DNA of 64,000 nucleotides from Paenibacillus sp. SYP-B3998 (GTDB taxonomy: Bacteria; Bacillota; Bacilli; Paenibacillales; NBRC-103111). Both the position numbers and the translations under genes were made by a program. Each line of letters starts with the position of its first letter. The first letter of the stretch is position 1. The stretch covers positions 102,154 to 166,153 of the forward strand of contig NZ_JAAIKC010000011.1 in NCBI RefSeq assembly GCF_010820665.1. Direction: 5' to 3'. This document shows positions 38,534 to 47,744 of the stretch, piece after piece. The notes beneath the pieces were generated by a model that ran no database searches, was not told where the DNA came from, and saw nothing but the letters and a program-made list of their open reading frames with translations.

Positions 38534-39670
38534 TTAGAAAGACTCAGGACGGTTATGGGTCTTGTCGAAGTGATGGAGGATAGCTTGAACGATACGTTCT
38601 GATGCTTTTCCATCCCCATAAGGATTAGCCGCCTGGCTCATATTATTGTATAAAACTGGATCAGTAAGCAGTGCCCGCGTACGTCTATATACCGTTTCCT
38701 CATCCGTACCGACAAGCTCTAATGTACCTGCCTGAATACCTTCGGGACGTTCTGTTGTATCGCGAAGAACAAGCACCGGCACGCCGAATGAAGGAGCTTC
38801 CTCTTGAAGACCGCCTGAGTCTGTTAGAATCATATGTACATGCGGGTAGAAGTTATGGAATTCGGACACGTCAAAAGGGTCTACCAGCTTAATACGCGGG
38901 TGGTTGCCTAGAATTTCATGGGCAGGCTCTTTCACCGCAGGGCTTGGATGCACGGGATATACAATGACGATATCCTCAAACTCATCGGCAATGCGACGTA
39001 CCGCTTGGAAAATTTGGCGATGCGGTTCACCCTGTGCTTCACGACGATGCGCTGTCATCAAAATCAACTTACGACCAGCTGCCCATTCCAGAACCGGATG
39101 CTCGTATTCCTTCTGCACCGTATATTGAAATACATCTGTAACTGTATTCCCCGTTACGTAGATACGAGATTCCGGCTTATTCTCCTTACGCAGGTTGTCT
39201 GCGGATTGTTCCGTCGGAGCAAAATGCAAATCAGCAAGCACGCCCGTCAATTGGCGGTTCATTTCTTCTGGGTAAGGTGACATCTTGTTCCATGTACGAA
39301 GTCCCGCTTCAACATGGCCTACTTGAATCTGCTGCATAAACGCCGCATAGCTAGCAAGGAAGGTTGTTAGCGTATCGCCGTGTACAAGGATCAGATCAGG
39401 CTTAGCCTCTTGAAAAACAGGCTCCAGCCCTTGCAGAACGCGAGTCGTAATTTCGTTCAAAGTCTGACGATCCTTCATCACATTCAAATCATAGTCAGGC
39501 GTAATTTTGAAAATATCCAAAACCTGATCTAGCATTTGCCGATGCTGTGCGGTTACACACACAAGAGACTCAATATGTTCGGGATGTTTTTGCAGTTCCA
39601 AAATGAGCGGTGCCATTTTAATCGCTTCCGGTCTCGTTCCGAAGATCGTAATCACTTTCAAGCGTTTCAT
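38534..39670 (-). CDS. wecB: UDP-N-acetylglucosamine 2-epimerase (non-hydrolysing)
   Basis: Makes UDP-ManNAc from UDP-GlcNAc, the donor for TagA-type transferases. The 378-aa protein begins VITIFGTRPEAIKMAPLILE and contains LVHGDTLTTF, GHVEAGLRTW, MTAHRREAQGE and LTDSGGLQEEAPSFG. GGAGG lies 10 nt before the ATG, fused to a leader hairpin. It is also called mnaA. Its product links it to the tagO-tagA-csaB cluster at the left end of the window. Confidence 0.96.
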   Translation of the reverse strand: MKRLKVITIFGTRPEAIKMAPLILELQKHPEHIESLVCVTAQHRQMLDQVLDIFKITPDYDLNVMKDRQTLNEITTRVLQGLEPVFQEAKPDLILVHGDTLTTFLASYAAFMQQIQVGHVEAGLRTWNKMSPYPEEMNRQLTGVLADLHFAPTEQSADNLRKENKPESRIYVTGNTVTDVFQYTVQKEYEHPVLEWAAGRKLILMTAHRREAQGEPHRQIFQAVRRIADEFEDIVIVYPVHPSPAVKEPAHEILGNHPRIKLVDPFDVSEFHNFYPHVHMILTDSGGLQEEAPSFGVPVLVLRDTTERPEGIQAGTLELVGTDEETVYRRTRALLTDPVLYNNMSQAANPYGDGKASERIVQAILHHFDKTHNRPESF

Positions 39671-39680
39671 CGGTACTTCT

Positions 39681-39755
39681 CCTCCTAAGAGCTTTCCATA
39701 GGAAAGCTTTCATCGTAAGCGTAAATTCAACTTTCCGTAAGAAAGCTGCTTCATA
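39681..39755 (-). repeat. Leader hairpin repeat (double), copy before wecB
   Basis: Minus strand from 39755: GCAGCTTTC-TTAC-GGAAAGT, a linker, then CTTACGATGAAAG, GCTTTCC-TAT-GGAAAGC, TCTTAGGAGG. Two hairpins precede the ribosome site; the outer one is shared with the upp copy. Confidence 0.75.
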
Positions 39756-39763
39756 TGCATGGA

Positions 39764-40393
39764 CTATTTCGTGCCAAACAAGCGATCCCCTGCATCCCCT
39801 AGACCAGGTACAATGTAGCCGTGATCATTCAAATAATCGTCTACAGCCGCAACGTAAATGTCAACATCAGGGTGCTCTTGCTGGACAGCCTTCACACCTT
39901 CTGGCGCAGCAATAAGACACATTAATTTAATTTGGTTGCAGCCTCTTTTCTTCAGCACCTCAATTGCTGCATTCGCAGATCCGCCTGTTGCCAGCATTGG
40001 ATCGATAACGATCAACTCCCGCTCCTGGACATCGGTAGGCAGCTTCACGTAATACTCGACAGGCTGAAGCGTCTCCGGATCACGATAAAGGCCAACATGC
40101 CCTACCTTGGCAGCAGGTAACAGCTTCAATATTCCGTCGACCATACCAAGACCCGCACGCAAAATTGGGATCAAACCGAGCATTCTTCCGGAAATAATGC
40201 GGCAATCCGCCATCGTTACTGGTGTTTTCACCTGAACATGCTCAAGTGGAATTTCTCTTGTAATTTCGTAAGCCATTAATGTCGCTACTTCGTCAACGAG
40301 CTCACGAAAATCTTTTGTTTTCGTATTCTCATCCCGAATGTATGTAAGCTTGTGTTGAATGAGTGGATGATCACAAATAAATACTTTTCCCAT
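39764..40393 (-). CDS. upp: Uracil phosphoribosyltransferase
   Basis: Pyrimidine salvage: uracil plus PRPP gives UMP. 209 aa, the family's standard length from the ATG at 40393, which has GGAGG 7 nt upstream. Motifs: [20 protein letters not shown], the PRPP loop [20 protein letters not shown], and [15 protein letters not shown] longer in-frame ATG at 40468 covers the leader hairpin and is rejected. Confidence 0.97.
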   Translation of the reverse strand: MGKVFICDHPLIQHKLTYIRDENTKTKDFRELVDEVATLMAYEITREIPLEHVQVKTPVTMADCRIISGRMLGLIPILRAGLGMVDGILKLLPAAKVGHVGLYRDPETLQPVEYYVKLPTDVQERELIVIDPMLATGGSANAAIEVLKKRGCNQIKLMCLIAAPEGVKAVQQEHPDVDIYVAAVDDYLNDHGYIVPGLGDAGDRLFGTK

Positions 40394-40400
40394 AATATTT

Positions 40401-40466
40401 CCTCCTAAGCGTTTTGCATCGTAAGTATTCTCTGAGCCTTCCGTATGGAAAAGCTGCATCTTATGC
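40401..40466 (-). repeat. Leader hairpin repeat, copy before upp
   Basis: Minus strand: GCAGCTTTTCC-ATAC-GGAAGGCT, linker, then ACTTACGATGCAAAACGCTTAG and GGAGG. The outer hairpin matches the wecB copy; the inner hairpin has been lost while CTTACGATG and GCTTAGGAGG remain. Confidence 0.65.
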
Positions 40467-40584
40467 ACAAGCTAACCTCTAGAAAGAGATAACTAGCTTC
40501 AACAATCGTTGTTATTTTTCCTAAACCACTTAATTCCATCTGTTTTTTACAAAAACTGACGCCTTCTGATGGCAAACCTCATCT

Positions 40585-40590
40585 ATTATA
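40585..40590 (-). promoter_or_regulatory. Possible -10 of a upp promoter
   Basis: TATAAT on the minus strand in the 354-nt gap between glyA and upp. No clear -35 at 17 nt. The rest of this gap holds the glyA terminator, a small TCCTGT-TTTT-ACAGGA hairpin and the upp leader repeat. Confidence 0.4.
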
Positions 40591-40686
40591 TCATATGTTA
40601 TCCAACTTATCTCCTGTAAAAACAGGAACCCTAGCACAATTTTAAGGGATAAAAGGGAAGTTCTTAAGAATCTTGTCAAAATATAC

Positions 40687-40728
40687 GAAAAAACGCCTTA
40701 ATCAACCTGCAAGGTCGAAAAAGGCGTT
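40687..40728 (-). terminator. Rho-independent terminator after glyA
   Basis: Stem AACGCCTT with AAGGCGTT around an inner CGACCTTGCAGGTTG hairpin, followed by TTTTTTCG on the minus strand. It separates the rpiB-ywlG-glyA transcript from upp. Confidence 0.88.
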
Positions 40729-40747
40729 CCGTTATGTTTTTTAAATC

Positions 40748-41998
40748 TTAGTAAGTCAAACCTGGGTAGAGAGGGTATTGAGCAGTTAAATCTTTTACCA
40801 TACCACGTGCTTTCTCGAGCGTCGCTTCATCTTTAGGGTTTTTGAGCGTAAGCCCAATCACCTTGGCGATTGTCTTCATCGCATCTTCACCCATACCACG
40901 CGATGTAATCGCAGGTGTACCCAAACGAACACCACTTGTTACAAACGGGCTCGTCGGATCGAAAGGAATCGCGTTTTTGTTCGCTGTAATACCGATCTCA
41001 TCCAATACATGCTCCGCATCTTTACCTGTGATATTCAGGTTGCGTAAATCAACCAACATCAAGTGGTTATCTGTACCGCCAGAAACCAGGTCGATACCTT
41101 CAGCTTGCAGTGCAGTTGCCAATGTTTGAGCATTATTGATCACATTCTGTGCGTATGTTTTGAAATCAGGCTGAAGCGCTTCTCCGAAGGAAACAGCTTT
41201 CGCCGCAATCGTATGCATCAAAGGTCCACCTTGGGAACCAGGGAATACCGCTTTATCAATCGCAGCTGCCCAAGCTTTGCGGGACAGAATCATTCCGCCG
41301 CGAGGACCGCGAAGTGTCTTATGCGTTGTAGTTGTTACGAAATGAGCGTGTGGCACTGGATTCGGATGAAGACCCGCAGCAACCAGACCCGCAATATGAG
41401 CCATATCAACAAAGAATAATGCGCCAACATCATTAGCGATGGAAGCTAGTGCTTCGAAATCAATGGTGCGCGGGTAAGCACTTGCGCCTGCTACTAACAT
41501 GCGAGGCTTATGTTTGAATGCCGCTTTACGGACATCGTCATAATCAATACGGGAATCTTTCTCGCTAACGCCATAGGCAACGAAGTTGTAAAGAATACCC
41601 GAAGCATTCACTGGGCTACCATGCGTCAAGTGACCGCCATGCGCCAGGTTCATACCAAGCACAGTGTCACCTGGGTTTAGCGCTGCCAAGTAAACAGCCA
41701 TGTTCGCTTGTGCGCCGGAGTGAGGCTGAACGTTCGCATGTTCCGCACCGAAAAGTTCTTTCGCGCGGTCACGTGCGATATCTTCCACGATATCAACGTA
41801 CTCGCAACCACCGTAGTATCTTTTGCCAGGGTAGCCTTCTGCGTATTTATTCGTTAGTACAGTTCCCATTGCTTCGAGTACAGCTTGACTTACAATATTC
41901 TCGGATGCGATCAACTCAATTTTGTCGCGTTGACGACCAAGTTCCAAATTCATAGCTTCTACAATTTTAGGGTCCTGTTTGCTTAAAAAGTCTGTCAT
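40748..41998 (-). CDS. glyA: Serine hydroxymethyltransferase
   Basis: PLP enzyme that converts serine and tetrahydrofolate to glycine and methylene-THF, the main one-carbon source for purines and dTMP. 416 aa. Motifs: [38 protein letters not shown], and [15 protein letters not shown] with the Schiff-base Lys. AGGAGG lies 7 nt before the ATG. It is in the transcript that begins with the ZTP riboswitch upstream of rpiB. Confidence 0.98.
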   Translation of the reverse strand: MTDFLSKQDPKIVEAMNLELGRQRDKIELIASENIVSQAVLEAMGTVLTNKYAEGYPGKRYYGGCEYVDIVEDIARDRAKELFGAEHANVQPHSGAQANMAVYLAALNPGDTVLGMNLAHGGHLTHGSPVNASGILYNFVAYGVSEKDSRIDYDDVRKAAFKHKPRMLVAGASAYPRTIDFEALASIANDVGALFFVDMAHIAGLVAAGLHPNPVPHAHFVTTTTHKTLRGPRGGMILSRKAWAAAIDKAVFPGSQGGPLMHTIAAKAVSFGEALQPDFKTYAQNVINNAQTLATALQAEGIDLVSGGTDNHLMLVDLRNLNITGKDAEHVLDEIGITANKNAIPFDPTSPFVTSGVRLGTPAITSRGMGEDAMKTIAKVIGLTLKNPKDEATLEKARGMVKDLTAQYPLYPGLTY

Positions 41999-42100
41999 TT
42001 ATAATTCCTCCTAAATTTAATTTATATCGTGATGGGGTTATTTCCAAGTGATGTATTTTAGAGATATTTGATTCTCACTACTCATGCAATTGATTGAATA

Positions 42101-42706
42101 CTAACAATCTGTATCAGGGGATGCTGCTCGGTATTGCTGATCTGCTACTTCCTTTGTGTAGACAGCCCGCACTCCGCCTATTAGCTTCGGGCGCGAAAAG
42201 GCCATCGTTACATAAGCATGCCCAATCATACGTACAGGAGGACGAGCGGGTACTGCAACACGTCGAATATGCATACCAATTAGCGTGCTGCCGATATCGA
42301 TGCCTGCATGCGCCTCAATGGCTTCGACGACGATTGGCTTCGCCAAGTGTCGATAGGCGTAAGAGGCCATCGAGCCTCCAGCTTTCGGAACCGGAATGAC
42401 TGTCACCGTTTCCAGATTCGGATAACGAATAAACAGATCTTCCTCGACAACCAGTGCACGGTTCAAATGCTCGCAGCATTGGAAGGCAAGATAAAGCCCG
42501 AATTCTCGGCTCACACGAAGCGCAGCCTCAAAAATAGGCTCAGCCGCATCCAGCGTACCCGATGTGCCAATGCGCTGCCCGACAATTTCGCTCGTACTCG
42601 TACCGATCACTAACAGCTGTCCCGGGATCAGGCCCCCGACTTGAATAAGTTCTCGCAAATTGGTTTCCACCGCTTCAGCAATGTTCAGGAGAATGGAGTC
42701 AGTCAT
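42101..42706 (-). CDS. ywlG: TIGR01440 family protein (YwlG-like)
   Basis: A 201-aa conserved protein found beside glyA and rpiB in many Bacillales; the biochemical role is unknown. Recognisable stretches: GQLLVIGTSTSEIVGQRIGT, LAFQCCEHLNRALVVEE, VPKAGGSMASYAYRHLAKP, and GIDIGSTLIGMHIRRVAVP. AGAGGGC lies 5 nt before the ATG. It starts 19 nt after rpiB. Confidence 0.88.
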   Translation of the reverse strand: MTDSILLNIAEAVETNLRELIQVGGLIPGQLLVIGTSTSEIVGQRIGTSGTLDAAEPIFEAALRVSREFGLYLAFQCCEHLNRALVVEEDLFIRYPNLETVTVIPVPKAGGSMASYAYRHLAKPIVVEAIEAHAGIDIGSTLIGMHIRRVAVPARPPVRMIGHAYVTMAFSRPKLIGGVRAVYTKEVADQQYRAASPDTDC

Positions 42707-42725
42707 AGCATGCCCTCTCCCCGTC

Positions 42726-43184
42726 CTACGGATGAAGCGCGAAACGATCTTCGATGCTCTTTACTTTGTTAATTCGATTCTGGTGACGAGCACCTTCTGA
42801 AAACTCGGTATCCAACCAAATTTTCACAATTTCCTCAGCCACACCCGGCCCAATAACTCGCTCACCCAATGCAAGCACATTCGTGTCATTATGTTCACGA
42901 GTTGCTTTTGCTGAGAATAGGTCATGTACAAGCGCACAGCGGATACCTGGAACTTTGTTCGCGGCGATCGACATACCGATGCCCGTTCCACAGATGAGAA
43001 TACCTTTATCTGCTTCACCAGCTGTAACTTGTTCACAAACTTGAAGCGCATAGTCCGGATAATCTACAGAATCTGCACAGTTGCATCCAAAATCTATCAC
43101 TTGGTGACCTAATGATTCAATAAAAGGGATGATGACATCTTTCAAACGATAGCCTGCATGATCCGCACCTAAGGCAATTTTCAT
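42726..43184 (-). CDS. rpiB: Ribose-5-phosphate isomerase B
   Basis: Interconverts ribulose-5-P and ribose-5-P, feeding PRPP synthesis. 152 aa from the ATG at 43184, which has AAGGAG 10 nt upstream. Motifs: KIALGADHAGYRLKD, DFGCNCADSVDYPDYA with the catalytic Cys region, and GILICGTGIGMSIAANKVPG followed by IRCALVHD. An in-frame extension to 43274 covers the leader terminator and is rejected. Confidence 0.96.
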   Translation of the reverse strand: MKIALGADHAGYRLKDVIIPFIESLGHQVIDFGCNCADSVDYPDYALQVCEQVTAGEADKGILICGTGIGMSIAANKVPGIRCALVHDLFSAKATREHNDTNVLALGERVIGPGVAEEIVKIWLDTEFSEGARHQNRINKVKSIEDRFALHP

Positions 43185-43252
43185 GAGTAAAACGCTCCTT
43201 TGCTTGTTCGAGTTCGACCATCCTATTATATCCCAAAGCTCACCAGAAAACG

Positions 43253-43294
43253 AAAAAAAGAGCGGAACCCGCATTAAAATGCGTGTTGCTCTTT
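43253..43294 (-). terminator. Riboswitch-linked intrinsic terminator before rpiB
   Basis: Stem AAAGAGC ... GCTCTTT enclosing ACGCATTTTAATGCG, followed by a run of T on the minus strand. It lies directly 3' of the ZTP aptamer and 69 nt before the rpiB start, as expected for an expression platform. Confidence 0.85.
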
Positions 43295-43366
43295 TGCCCA
43301 GGCGACCGGCCGTATAGCTCGATGCTCCATTGTGGTTAGCCCACTCGTCGCCAGTTACATCGAGTC
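43295..43366 (-). ncRNA. ZMP/ZTP riboswitch (pfl motif) aptamer
   Basis: On the minus strand: P1 CTCGATG with CATCGAG, then AACTGGCGACGAGTGG-GCTAA-CCAC, ATGGAGC, and the hallmark 3' segment CGGCCGGTCGCCTGGGCA. The CTGGCGAC and GTCGCC segments can pair as the pseudoknot. The pfl motif binds AICAR-phosphates that build up when 10-formyl-THF is short and turns on one-carbon genes. Here the first genes downstream are rpiB, ywlG and glyA. Confidence 0.9.
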
Positions 43367-43381
43367 TTGATCAATACCCTC

Positions 43382-43410
43382 ATTCTAACGCATTCTTCCG
43401 TACCTGTAAA
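43382..43410 (-). promoter_or_regulatory. Sigma-A promoter of the ZTP-controlled operon
   Basis: TTTACA (43410-43405), exactly 17 nt, TAGAAT (43387-43382) on the minus strand. Predicted start near 43375, about 10 nt before the aptamer P1. Confidence 0.8.
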
Positions 43411-43438
43411 GATACCTCCGCAGACTATTCTCATCATC

Positions 43439-44017
43439 CTATTTATGATTGCTCAGCTTCTGCACCAGCTTATCAAGACTCCTGCCGATTTCCTTAGCCG
43501 TTTGTCGATATATTTCAATCGATCCACCATAAGGATCAGAAATATCATAATCTGGGATGCTATTCTCCAATGTGAGAATACGACTTCTCTCCTCAACAGA
43601 TACCGTTTGCGCAAGAGCCTGCTTCAATTGAAGCTCAGTAACAAGCTGCTCTCTTTCCGCAATCGCCTGCAAAGTACGAGGATCGTCCTCCACATATTCT
43701 TTCAACGTAAATGTCTTATCTATGGCATCTGGAAAATGCTGAATCACTGCGCGTTTATGACCAATGGTCATGGTAAGTATTAGATCTGCCCAATTCACTT
43801 CTGATGCCTGAATAGCTAGAGAGCTAATCTGTTCTTCGAAACCCGCTTCTTTCAAAATCGAAGCGCTATTTCGAGAAATGGGACCACCCGTAACCGCAGA
43901 AACACCTGCAGAACGAATCTCAGCCACAAGTCCCTCTTTGTGCACTCTAATACGCAGCAAACCCTCTGCCAATGGACTGCGGCACGTATTTCCCGTACAA
44001 ACAAATAGAATTCGCAA
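43439..44017 (-). CDS. ywlE: Protein-arginine phosphatase YwlE (LMW-PTP fold)
   Basis: 192 aa, low-molecular-weight phosphatase fold. The active loop FVCTGNTCRSPLAEG carries Thr in the position that marks arginine phosphatases (usual tyrosine phosphatases have Ile), and the general acid is in DYDISDPYGGSIEIY. Known family role: removes phosphate from arginine placed by McsB, counteracting Clp-targeting. A TTG start follows GGAGG by 8 nt. It is about 35 residues longer than Bacillus YwlE, with extra charged sequence near residues 95-135. Confidence 0.88.
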   Translation of the reverse strand: MRILFVCTGNTCRSPLAEGLLRIRVHKEGLVAEIRSAGVSAVTGGPISRNSASILKEAGFEEQISSLAIQASEVNWADLILTMTIGHKRAVIQHFPDAIDKTFTLKEYVEDDPRTLQAIAEREQLVTELQLKQALAQTVSVEERSRILTLENSIPDYDISDPYGGSIEIYRQTAKEIGRSLDKLVQKLSNHK

Positions 44018-44025
44018 TTTGAGAT

Positions 44026-44052
44026 CCTCCTAAAAGCTTTCAGAAGAAAGCT
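44026..44052 (-). repeat. Leader hairpin repeat, short copy before ywlE
   Basis: Minus strand: TAGCTTTC-TTCT-GAAAGCTTTTAGGAGG. It keeps the AGCTTTC/GAAAGCT stem and TTAGGAGG junction but not the CTTACGA head. Confidence 0.6.
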
Positions 44053-44129
44053 AAAGTCCGTTATTAAAACGTTCTCCCTCTTAAGCTGTTTGCTTGTTAT
44101 AAAGAAGGGAGACTTCGTTAACTATTGTA

Positions 44130-44690
44130 TCATAGTAAAAACTTGATCCCAAATGCGAGCAAAATGAGGCCTCCGAACGCCTCACCGTATTCACCGATCC
44201 AACCACTTACTCGTCTGCCTACAAGTAAACCAATAATGGATAACAAACCACCGAAAACGCCAAAGATAAGTACAGTTAGCACAATATCCGTCGCAAACAT
44301 CCCCAAAGACACCCCCACTGAGAAGGAGTCAATGCTAACGCTAAGAGAAAAAACAGTCAGTCCCAAAACCGTACGATGGTCAAATGAGACCATTCCCTCT
44401 CCTCGAATCGAACTATAAACCATGTGCGATCCAAGCAAGATTAGCAGACAACCACCAGCTGTAGTCGCTACGTTACCTAATAAGGAACTAACATACTGCC
44501 CCATAAACATCCCCATAAGCGGCATGAGGACATGGAAAATACCAATCACAAGACTAATTTTCAAAATATCAAACAAGCGAATGCCTTTCATCCCGATACC
44601 AATACCAAGTGAGAAAGCATCTAGACCCAAAGCAATCGCCATGATAATAATTGTTATGAGCTGCCCAAGTTCTATTGAAGATGCGAGCAT
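44130..44690 (-). CDS. mntP: Manganese efflux pump MntP
   Basis: Six-helix membrane exporter, 186 aa. The two half-repeats carry IALGLDAFSLGIGIGMKG and SVSIDSFSVGVSLGMFATD, with the DAFS/DSFS acidic motifs of the family. GGGGGAAGG lies just before the ATG. No yybP-ykoY manganese riboswitch fits in the 63-nt leader, although a modest hairpin (TGTCCGC with GTGGACA) is there. Confidence 0.92.
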   Translation of the reverse strand: MLASSIELGQLITIIIMAIALGLDAFSLGIGIGMKGIRLFDILKISLVIGIFHVLMPLMGMFMGQYVSSLLGNVATTAGGCLLILLGSHMVYSSIRGEGMVSFDHRTVLGLTVFSLSVSIDSFSVGVSLGMFATDIVLTVLIFGVFGGLLSIIGLLVGRRVSGWIGEYGEAFGGLILLAFGIKFLL

Positions 44691-44753
44691 ACCGCCTTCC
44701 CCCTGTCCACGTTTCTATCCCAAGATATGCGGACAAACAGGGAAAGATGCTAG

Positions 44754-45854
44754 CTAAACGCGTATAAGGCGATGTCCAGCTGCTTTCAGCAATCGGTTCA
44801 TAATCGCAAGACCAATCCCCTTTTCCGGGCAAGCTTCGGCGATAATATAACGAATGCCTTCTTCATCAAAACGTCTTAGCGAGGCATAAAGCTCCTGCGC
44901 AATAGTTTCAGGCTGTGACAATGAACCGCATGCAATCACACAATCGGCTTGATACTTAGAACTATGCTCCTCGAACGTGAGGATCCCCGTAGACATTCCT
45001 CGCAATTTAGCGGCATCAATGTCTCGTTGAATCCAAGCAATTACCTTTTCCTCATCTTCTCCCTGTACGATGTGCAAGTGCCCTTGAGGGGCATAATGCG
45101 TATACTTCATGCCTGGAGCACGAGGCGCTTCTTTCTCTAGCAGGCTCTGCTGCTGGGACTCATGAATATAAGTACTTGGAAGAACCGACTGCAACTGTTC
45201 GAGTGTAACGCCACCAGGACGCAAAATATGCAATTCACTCTCTACGATTTGGATCACTGTCGACTCGACACCAACCCCCGTTGCTCCTCCATCCACTAAT
45301 CCACCAATACGGCCGTCGAGATCTTCCATCACATGCGAAGCGAGTGTTGGACTCGGCCGACCTGAACTATTAGCACTGGGTGCAGCAACCGGGCAACCAG
45401 CTTCGCGTAATAGGCGCAGCGCTATGGGGTGATCAGGAATCCGAATCCCAACCGTTGAGAGTCCTGCGGTTACCAAAGGCGAAATGCTGCCCAACGCCAC
45501 AGGCAGCACAATAGTCAAAGACCCCGGCCAGAAAGCCTCCATTAATTGATAATGTTCAGAGGTGAGACTCTGTGGGGCAACCAATCCAGCGAGCTGCTCC
45601 CTACTCGCGATGTGGACGATCAATGGGTTATCGGAAGGACGCCCTTTCGCTAAGAAAATTCGCCCTACAGCTGCGGAACTTGTGGCATCTGCCCCAAGAC
45701 CGTAAACCGTCTCCGTAGGAAATGCCACCGTTTCTTCGTTTTGAAGAAGTTTTGCCGCTTCAGCAATCGCCAGATCGGCAGCAGTAGCCTCCTGCTCCGT
45801 GTAAGAATTTTCGGAACCACTTACTTTCCAGTATATTGTCACGATGTCTTCCAT
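44754..45854 (-). CDS. ywlC: L-threonylcarbamoyladenylate synthase (Sua5/YwlC)
   Basis: First step of the universal t6A37 tRNA modification: Thr, bicarbonate and ATP give TC-AMP. The 366-aa two-domain Sua5 form: YrdC domain (PTETVYGLGADATSSAAVGR, IFLAKGRPSDNPLIVHI, PSANSSGRPSPT) and C-terminal Sua5 domain (RAPGMKYTHYAPQGHL). The ATG at 45854 is preferred; an in-frame ATG at 45896 would overlap spoIIR. Confidence 0.94.
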   Translation of the reverse strand: MEDIVTIYWKVSGSENSYTEQEATAADLAIAEAAKLLQNEETVAFPTETVYGLGADATSSAAVGRIFLAKGRPSDNPLIVHIASREQLAGLVAPQSLTSEHYQLMEAFWPGSLTIVLPVALGSISPLVTAGLSTVGIRIPDHPIALRLLREAGCPVAAPSANSSGRPSPTLASHVMEDLDGRIGGLVDGGATGVGVESTVIQIVESELHILRPGGVTLEQLQSVLPSTYIHESQQQSLLEKEAPRAPGMKYTHYAPQGHLHIVQGEDEEKVIAWIQRDIDAAKLRGMSTGILTFEEHSSKYQADCVIACGSLSQPETIAQELYASLRRFDEEGIRYIIAEACPEKGIGLAIMNRLLKAAGHRLIRV

Positions 45855-45876
45855 CCTTGCCTTCTTCAATTCTTGG

Positions 45877-46674
45877 TTAGCTGAACCAAGCCACAACTTT
45901 CTTAATGAATTCCCAAATGAAAAACTTCACTTTCGGCTGAGCATCCACCCTATTCGCCACTTCATCCTTTTCTGTAGGACTAACTGCGGTGGAACTCGAT
46001 CTATCTTGCGTATTGTTAGACTTCATCGTATCGGCAACTTTACTATCTTTTACTACAGATTTTGACGAAGCAGCTGCGTCCTTCACATTCTTGGCAGATG
46101 ATGCTTTATCTTTAGCTTCGCCTTCTGTTTTTGCAACTACGGCTGATGTCGATGCTACGGCTTCACCAGATACTGAATCTACGAAGCAAAGCGGTGGAAA
46201 CAGGACGCACCACCAGTTTTGGCCTTCACCACTACCAATCGTAACGCGCAGCGCTTCATAGTCGCCAGCAGGGTAGACTTCATTCCCATACATTTTCGTA
46301 GGAAAGGGAACTTTACCAAGCTCTACAGTATGTGAGTAGCTGTAACCGCGTTCTTGTATCATTTCTCCAACTAAAACACGAAGTTCAGGAAGATGCACAT
46401 TCACGACTACTCGAGCTTCATCTAGTGTATGCGGGCCAACAACCCATTCCTGCATTCGAGCTATAATGGCATCGCGAATCTCGCGTTTCAACGCTTGATC
46501 TTGCACAGAATCCGAGTTTGCCAGAATTCGCAAACGGATCGATTCTTTGGGAATTGATGGTGATACAACCGCAGCATTAATACGATTAGAGTCCCAGCAG
46601 GCAATCATAACTATGAGTGCAAAAGCTACTAATAATAAATGTTTAAATGAATGACGTTCAACTTTTTTAACCAT
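45877..46674 (-). CDS. spoIIR: Stage II sporulation protein R with long linker
   Basis: Secreted forespore signal that triggers SpoIIGA to process pro-sigma-E. 265 aa. After a signal segment (LLLVAFALIVMIACWDS) comes the conserved domain: SIRLRILANSDSVQDQALKR, EIRDAIIARM, GEGQNWWCVLFPPLCFVD. An unusual low-complexity stretch of about 75 residues, rich in Ser, Ala, Lys, Asp and Val, follows before the conserved tail FFIWEFIKKVVAWF. The ATG at 46674 has AAAGGGG 9 nt upstream. Confidence 0.92.
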   Translation of the reverse strand: MVKKVERHSFKHLLLVAFALIVMIACWDSNRINAAVVSPSIPKESIRLRILANSDSVQDQALKREIRDAIIARMQEWVVGPHTLDEARVVVNVHLPELRVLVGEMIQERGYSYSHTVELGKVPFPTKMYGNEVYPAGDYEALRVTIGSGEGQNWWCVLFPPLCFVDSVSGEAVASTSAVVAKTEGEAKDKASSAKNVKDAAASSKSVVKDSKVADTMKSNNTQDRSSSTAVSPTEKDEVANRVDAQPKVKFFIWEFIKKVVAWFS

Positions 46675-46811
46675 TAGGAAAAGCCCCTTTCCTTCCGCTT
46701 CTACCAACCAGTATGGGCAAAAAGAATAGGGGTTAAACCTAGTAATCTATCTTTTTCTAGCTAATAATGAGAGAGTAACGCGCTAGCCCCTCAGCTGACA
46801 AAACGAGAAGG

Positions 46812-46833
46812 ATCGGGGCGCTTGATCCCCGAT
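46812..46833 (-). terminator. Possible terminator after prmC
   Basis: Stem ATCGGGG-ATCAAGCG-CCCCGAT then CCTTCTCGTTTTG on the minus strand. The T-tract is interrupted, so termination may be weak. Confidence 0.5.
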
Positions 46834-46853
46834 GACATTGCCTATTACCTATC

Positions 46854-47744
46854 CTATGCCCGGTCACGCACACGGATTGCGATGACGTGGCGATCGATCC
46901 CCTGGAGATCTGCTACGAAACGGATCTCATCCCAGTCTGCGGCAGCACGCAGCATCGCCGCCACCGCCTCCGCTTGCCGGATGCCCACCTCGAACCCAAC
47001 CACAGTCGGGATTCGCGGCAGCTGCGGCAGCTGCAGGATCATCCGGTGGTACAGGTCGAGTCCCTCGACACCACCGAACAAAGCTGTGTGCGGCTCAAAC
47101 AACCGCACCTCCGGCTGAAGCGCCGGCAGATCGCCATCTGGGATATACGGTGGGTTCGACACCAGAATGTCCGGCGCTATCCGGCGTTCAATAAAGGGTT
47201 CGAGGAGATCCCCCTCGAACCACTCCACCCGCTCCGCGACGCCGTGGCGCTGAGCATTCATTCGAGCCATCTCCAGCGCTGCCGCCGAGATGTCGCTCGC
47301 CGCCACGCGCCACGCAGGACGCGCGTGAGCCACGGTTACCGGGATCGCTCCACTCCCGGTACCCACGTCCGCAAGGAGCGGCGTACCTTGCGGGAATAAG
47401 CGCGAGCCTTCGTGGAGCAAAGCTTCCACGAGGAGCTCAGTCTCTGGCCGCGGAATAAGAACCGCGCCGTTCACAGCAAAAGGAAGGCCGAAGAAATCCT
47501 GCTCGCCGATGATATACTGCACCGGCTCACCCGCGGCCTTTCTCTCAATCAGCTGGCGCCAAGGCGCAGCCAGCTCGGATGGGAACTGTTCCTGCCAGCG
47601 GAACAGTAATTGTGTCCGGTTGCACCCCAGCAGATGCTGGAGCAACAGATCTACACAGGATGCAGCATCCGCCACCCCCTGTGATCCTAAAAAAGAAGAA
47701 GCCTCAACATAGGCTTCTCTAATCGTTTTGGCAGTCAGCATCAC
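46854..47744 (-). CDS. prmC: Release-factor glutamine methyltransferase
   Basis: Methylates the GGQ glutamine of RF1 and RF2. 296 aa. SAM motif [20 protein letters not shown] and catalytic [15 protein letters not shown]. Its GTG start overlaps the prfA stop by 4 nt (GTGA), coupling it to its substrate gene. GC content is higher than its neighbours. Confidence 0.95.
   Translation of the reverse strand: MMLTAKTIREAYVEASSFLGSQGVADAASCVDLLLQHLLGCNRTQLLFRWQEQFPSELAAPWRQLIERKAAGEPVQYIIGEQDFFGLPFAVNGAVLIPRPETELLVEALLHEGSRLFPQGTPLLADVGTGSGAIPVTVAHARPAWRVAASDISAAALEMARMNAQRHGVAERVEWFEGDLLEPFIERRIAPDILVSNPPYIPDGDLPALQPEVRLFEPHTALFGGVEGLDLYHRMILQLPQLPRIPTVVGFEVGIRQAEAVAAMLRAAADWDEIRFVADLQGIDRHVIAIRVRDRA

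Noticed and set aside
44691..44753. yybP-ykoY manganese riboswitch before mntP
   Set aside because: The leader is only 63 nt and shows a single modest hairpin without the conserved loops.
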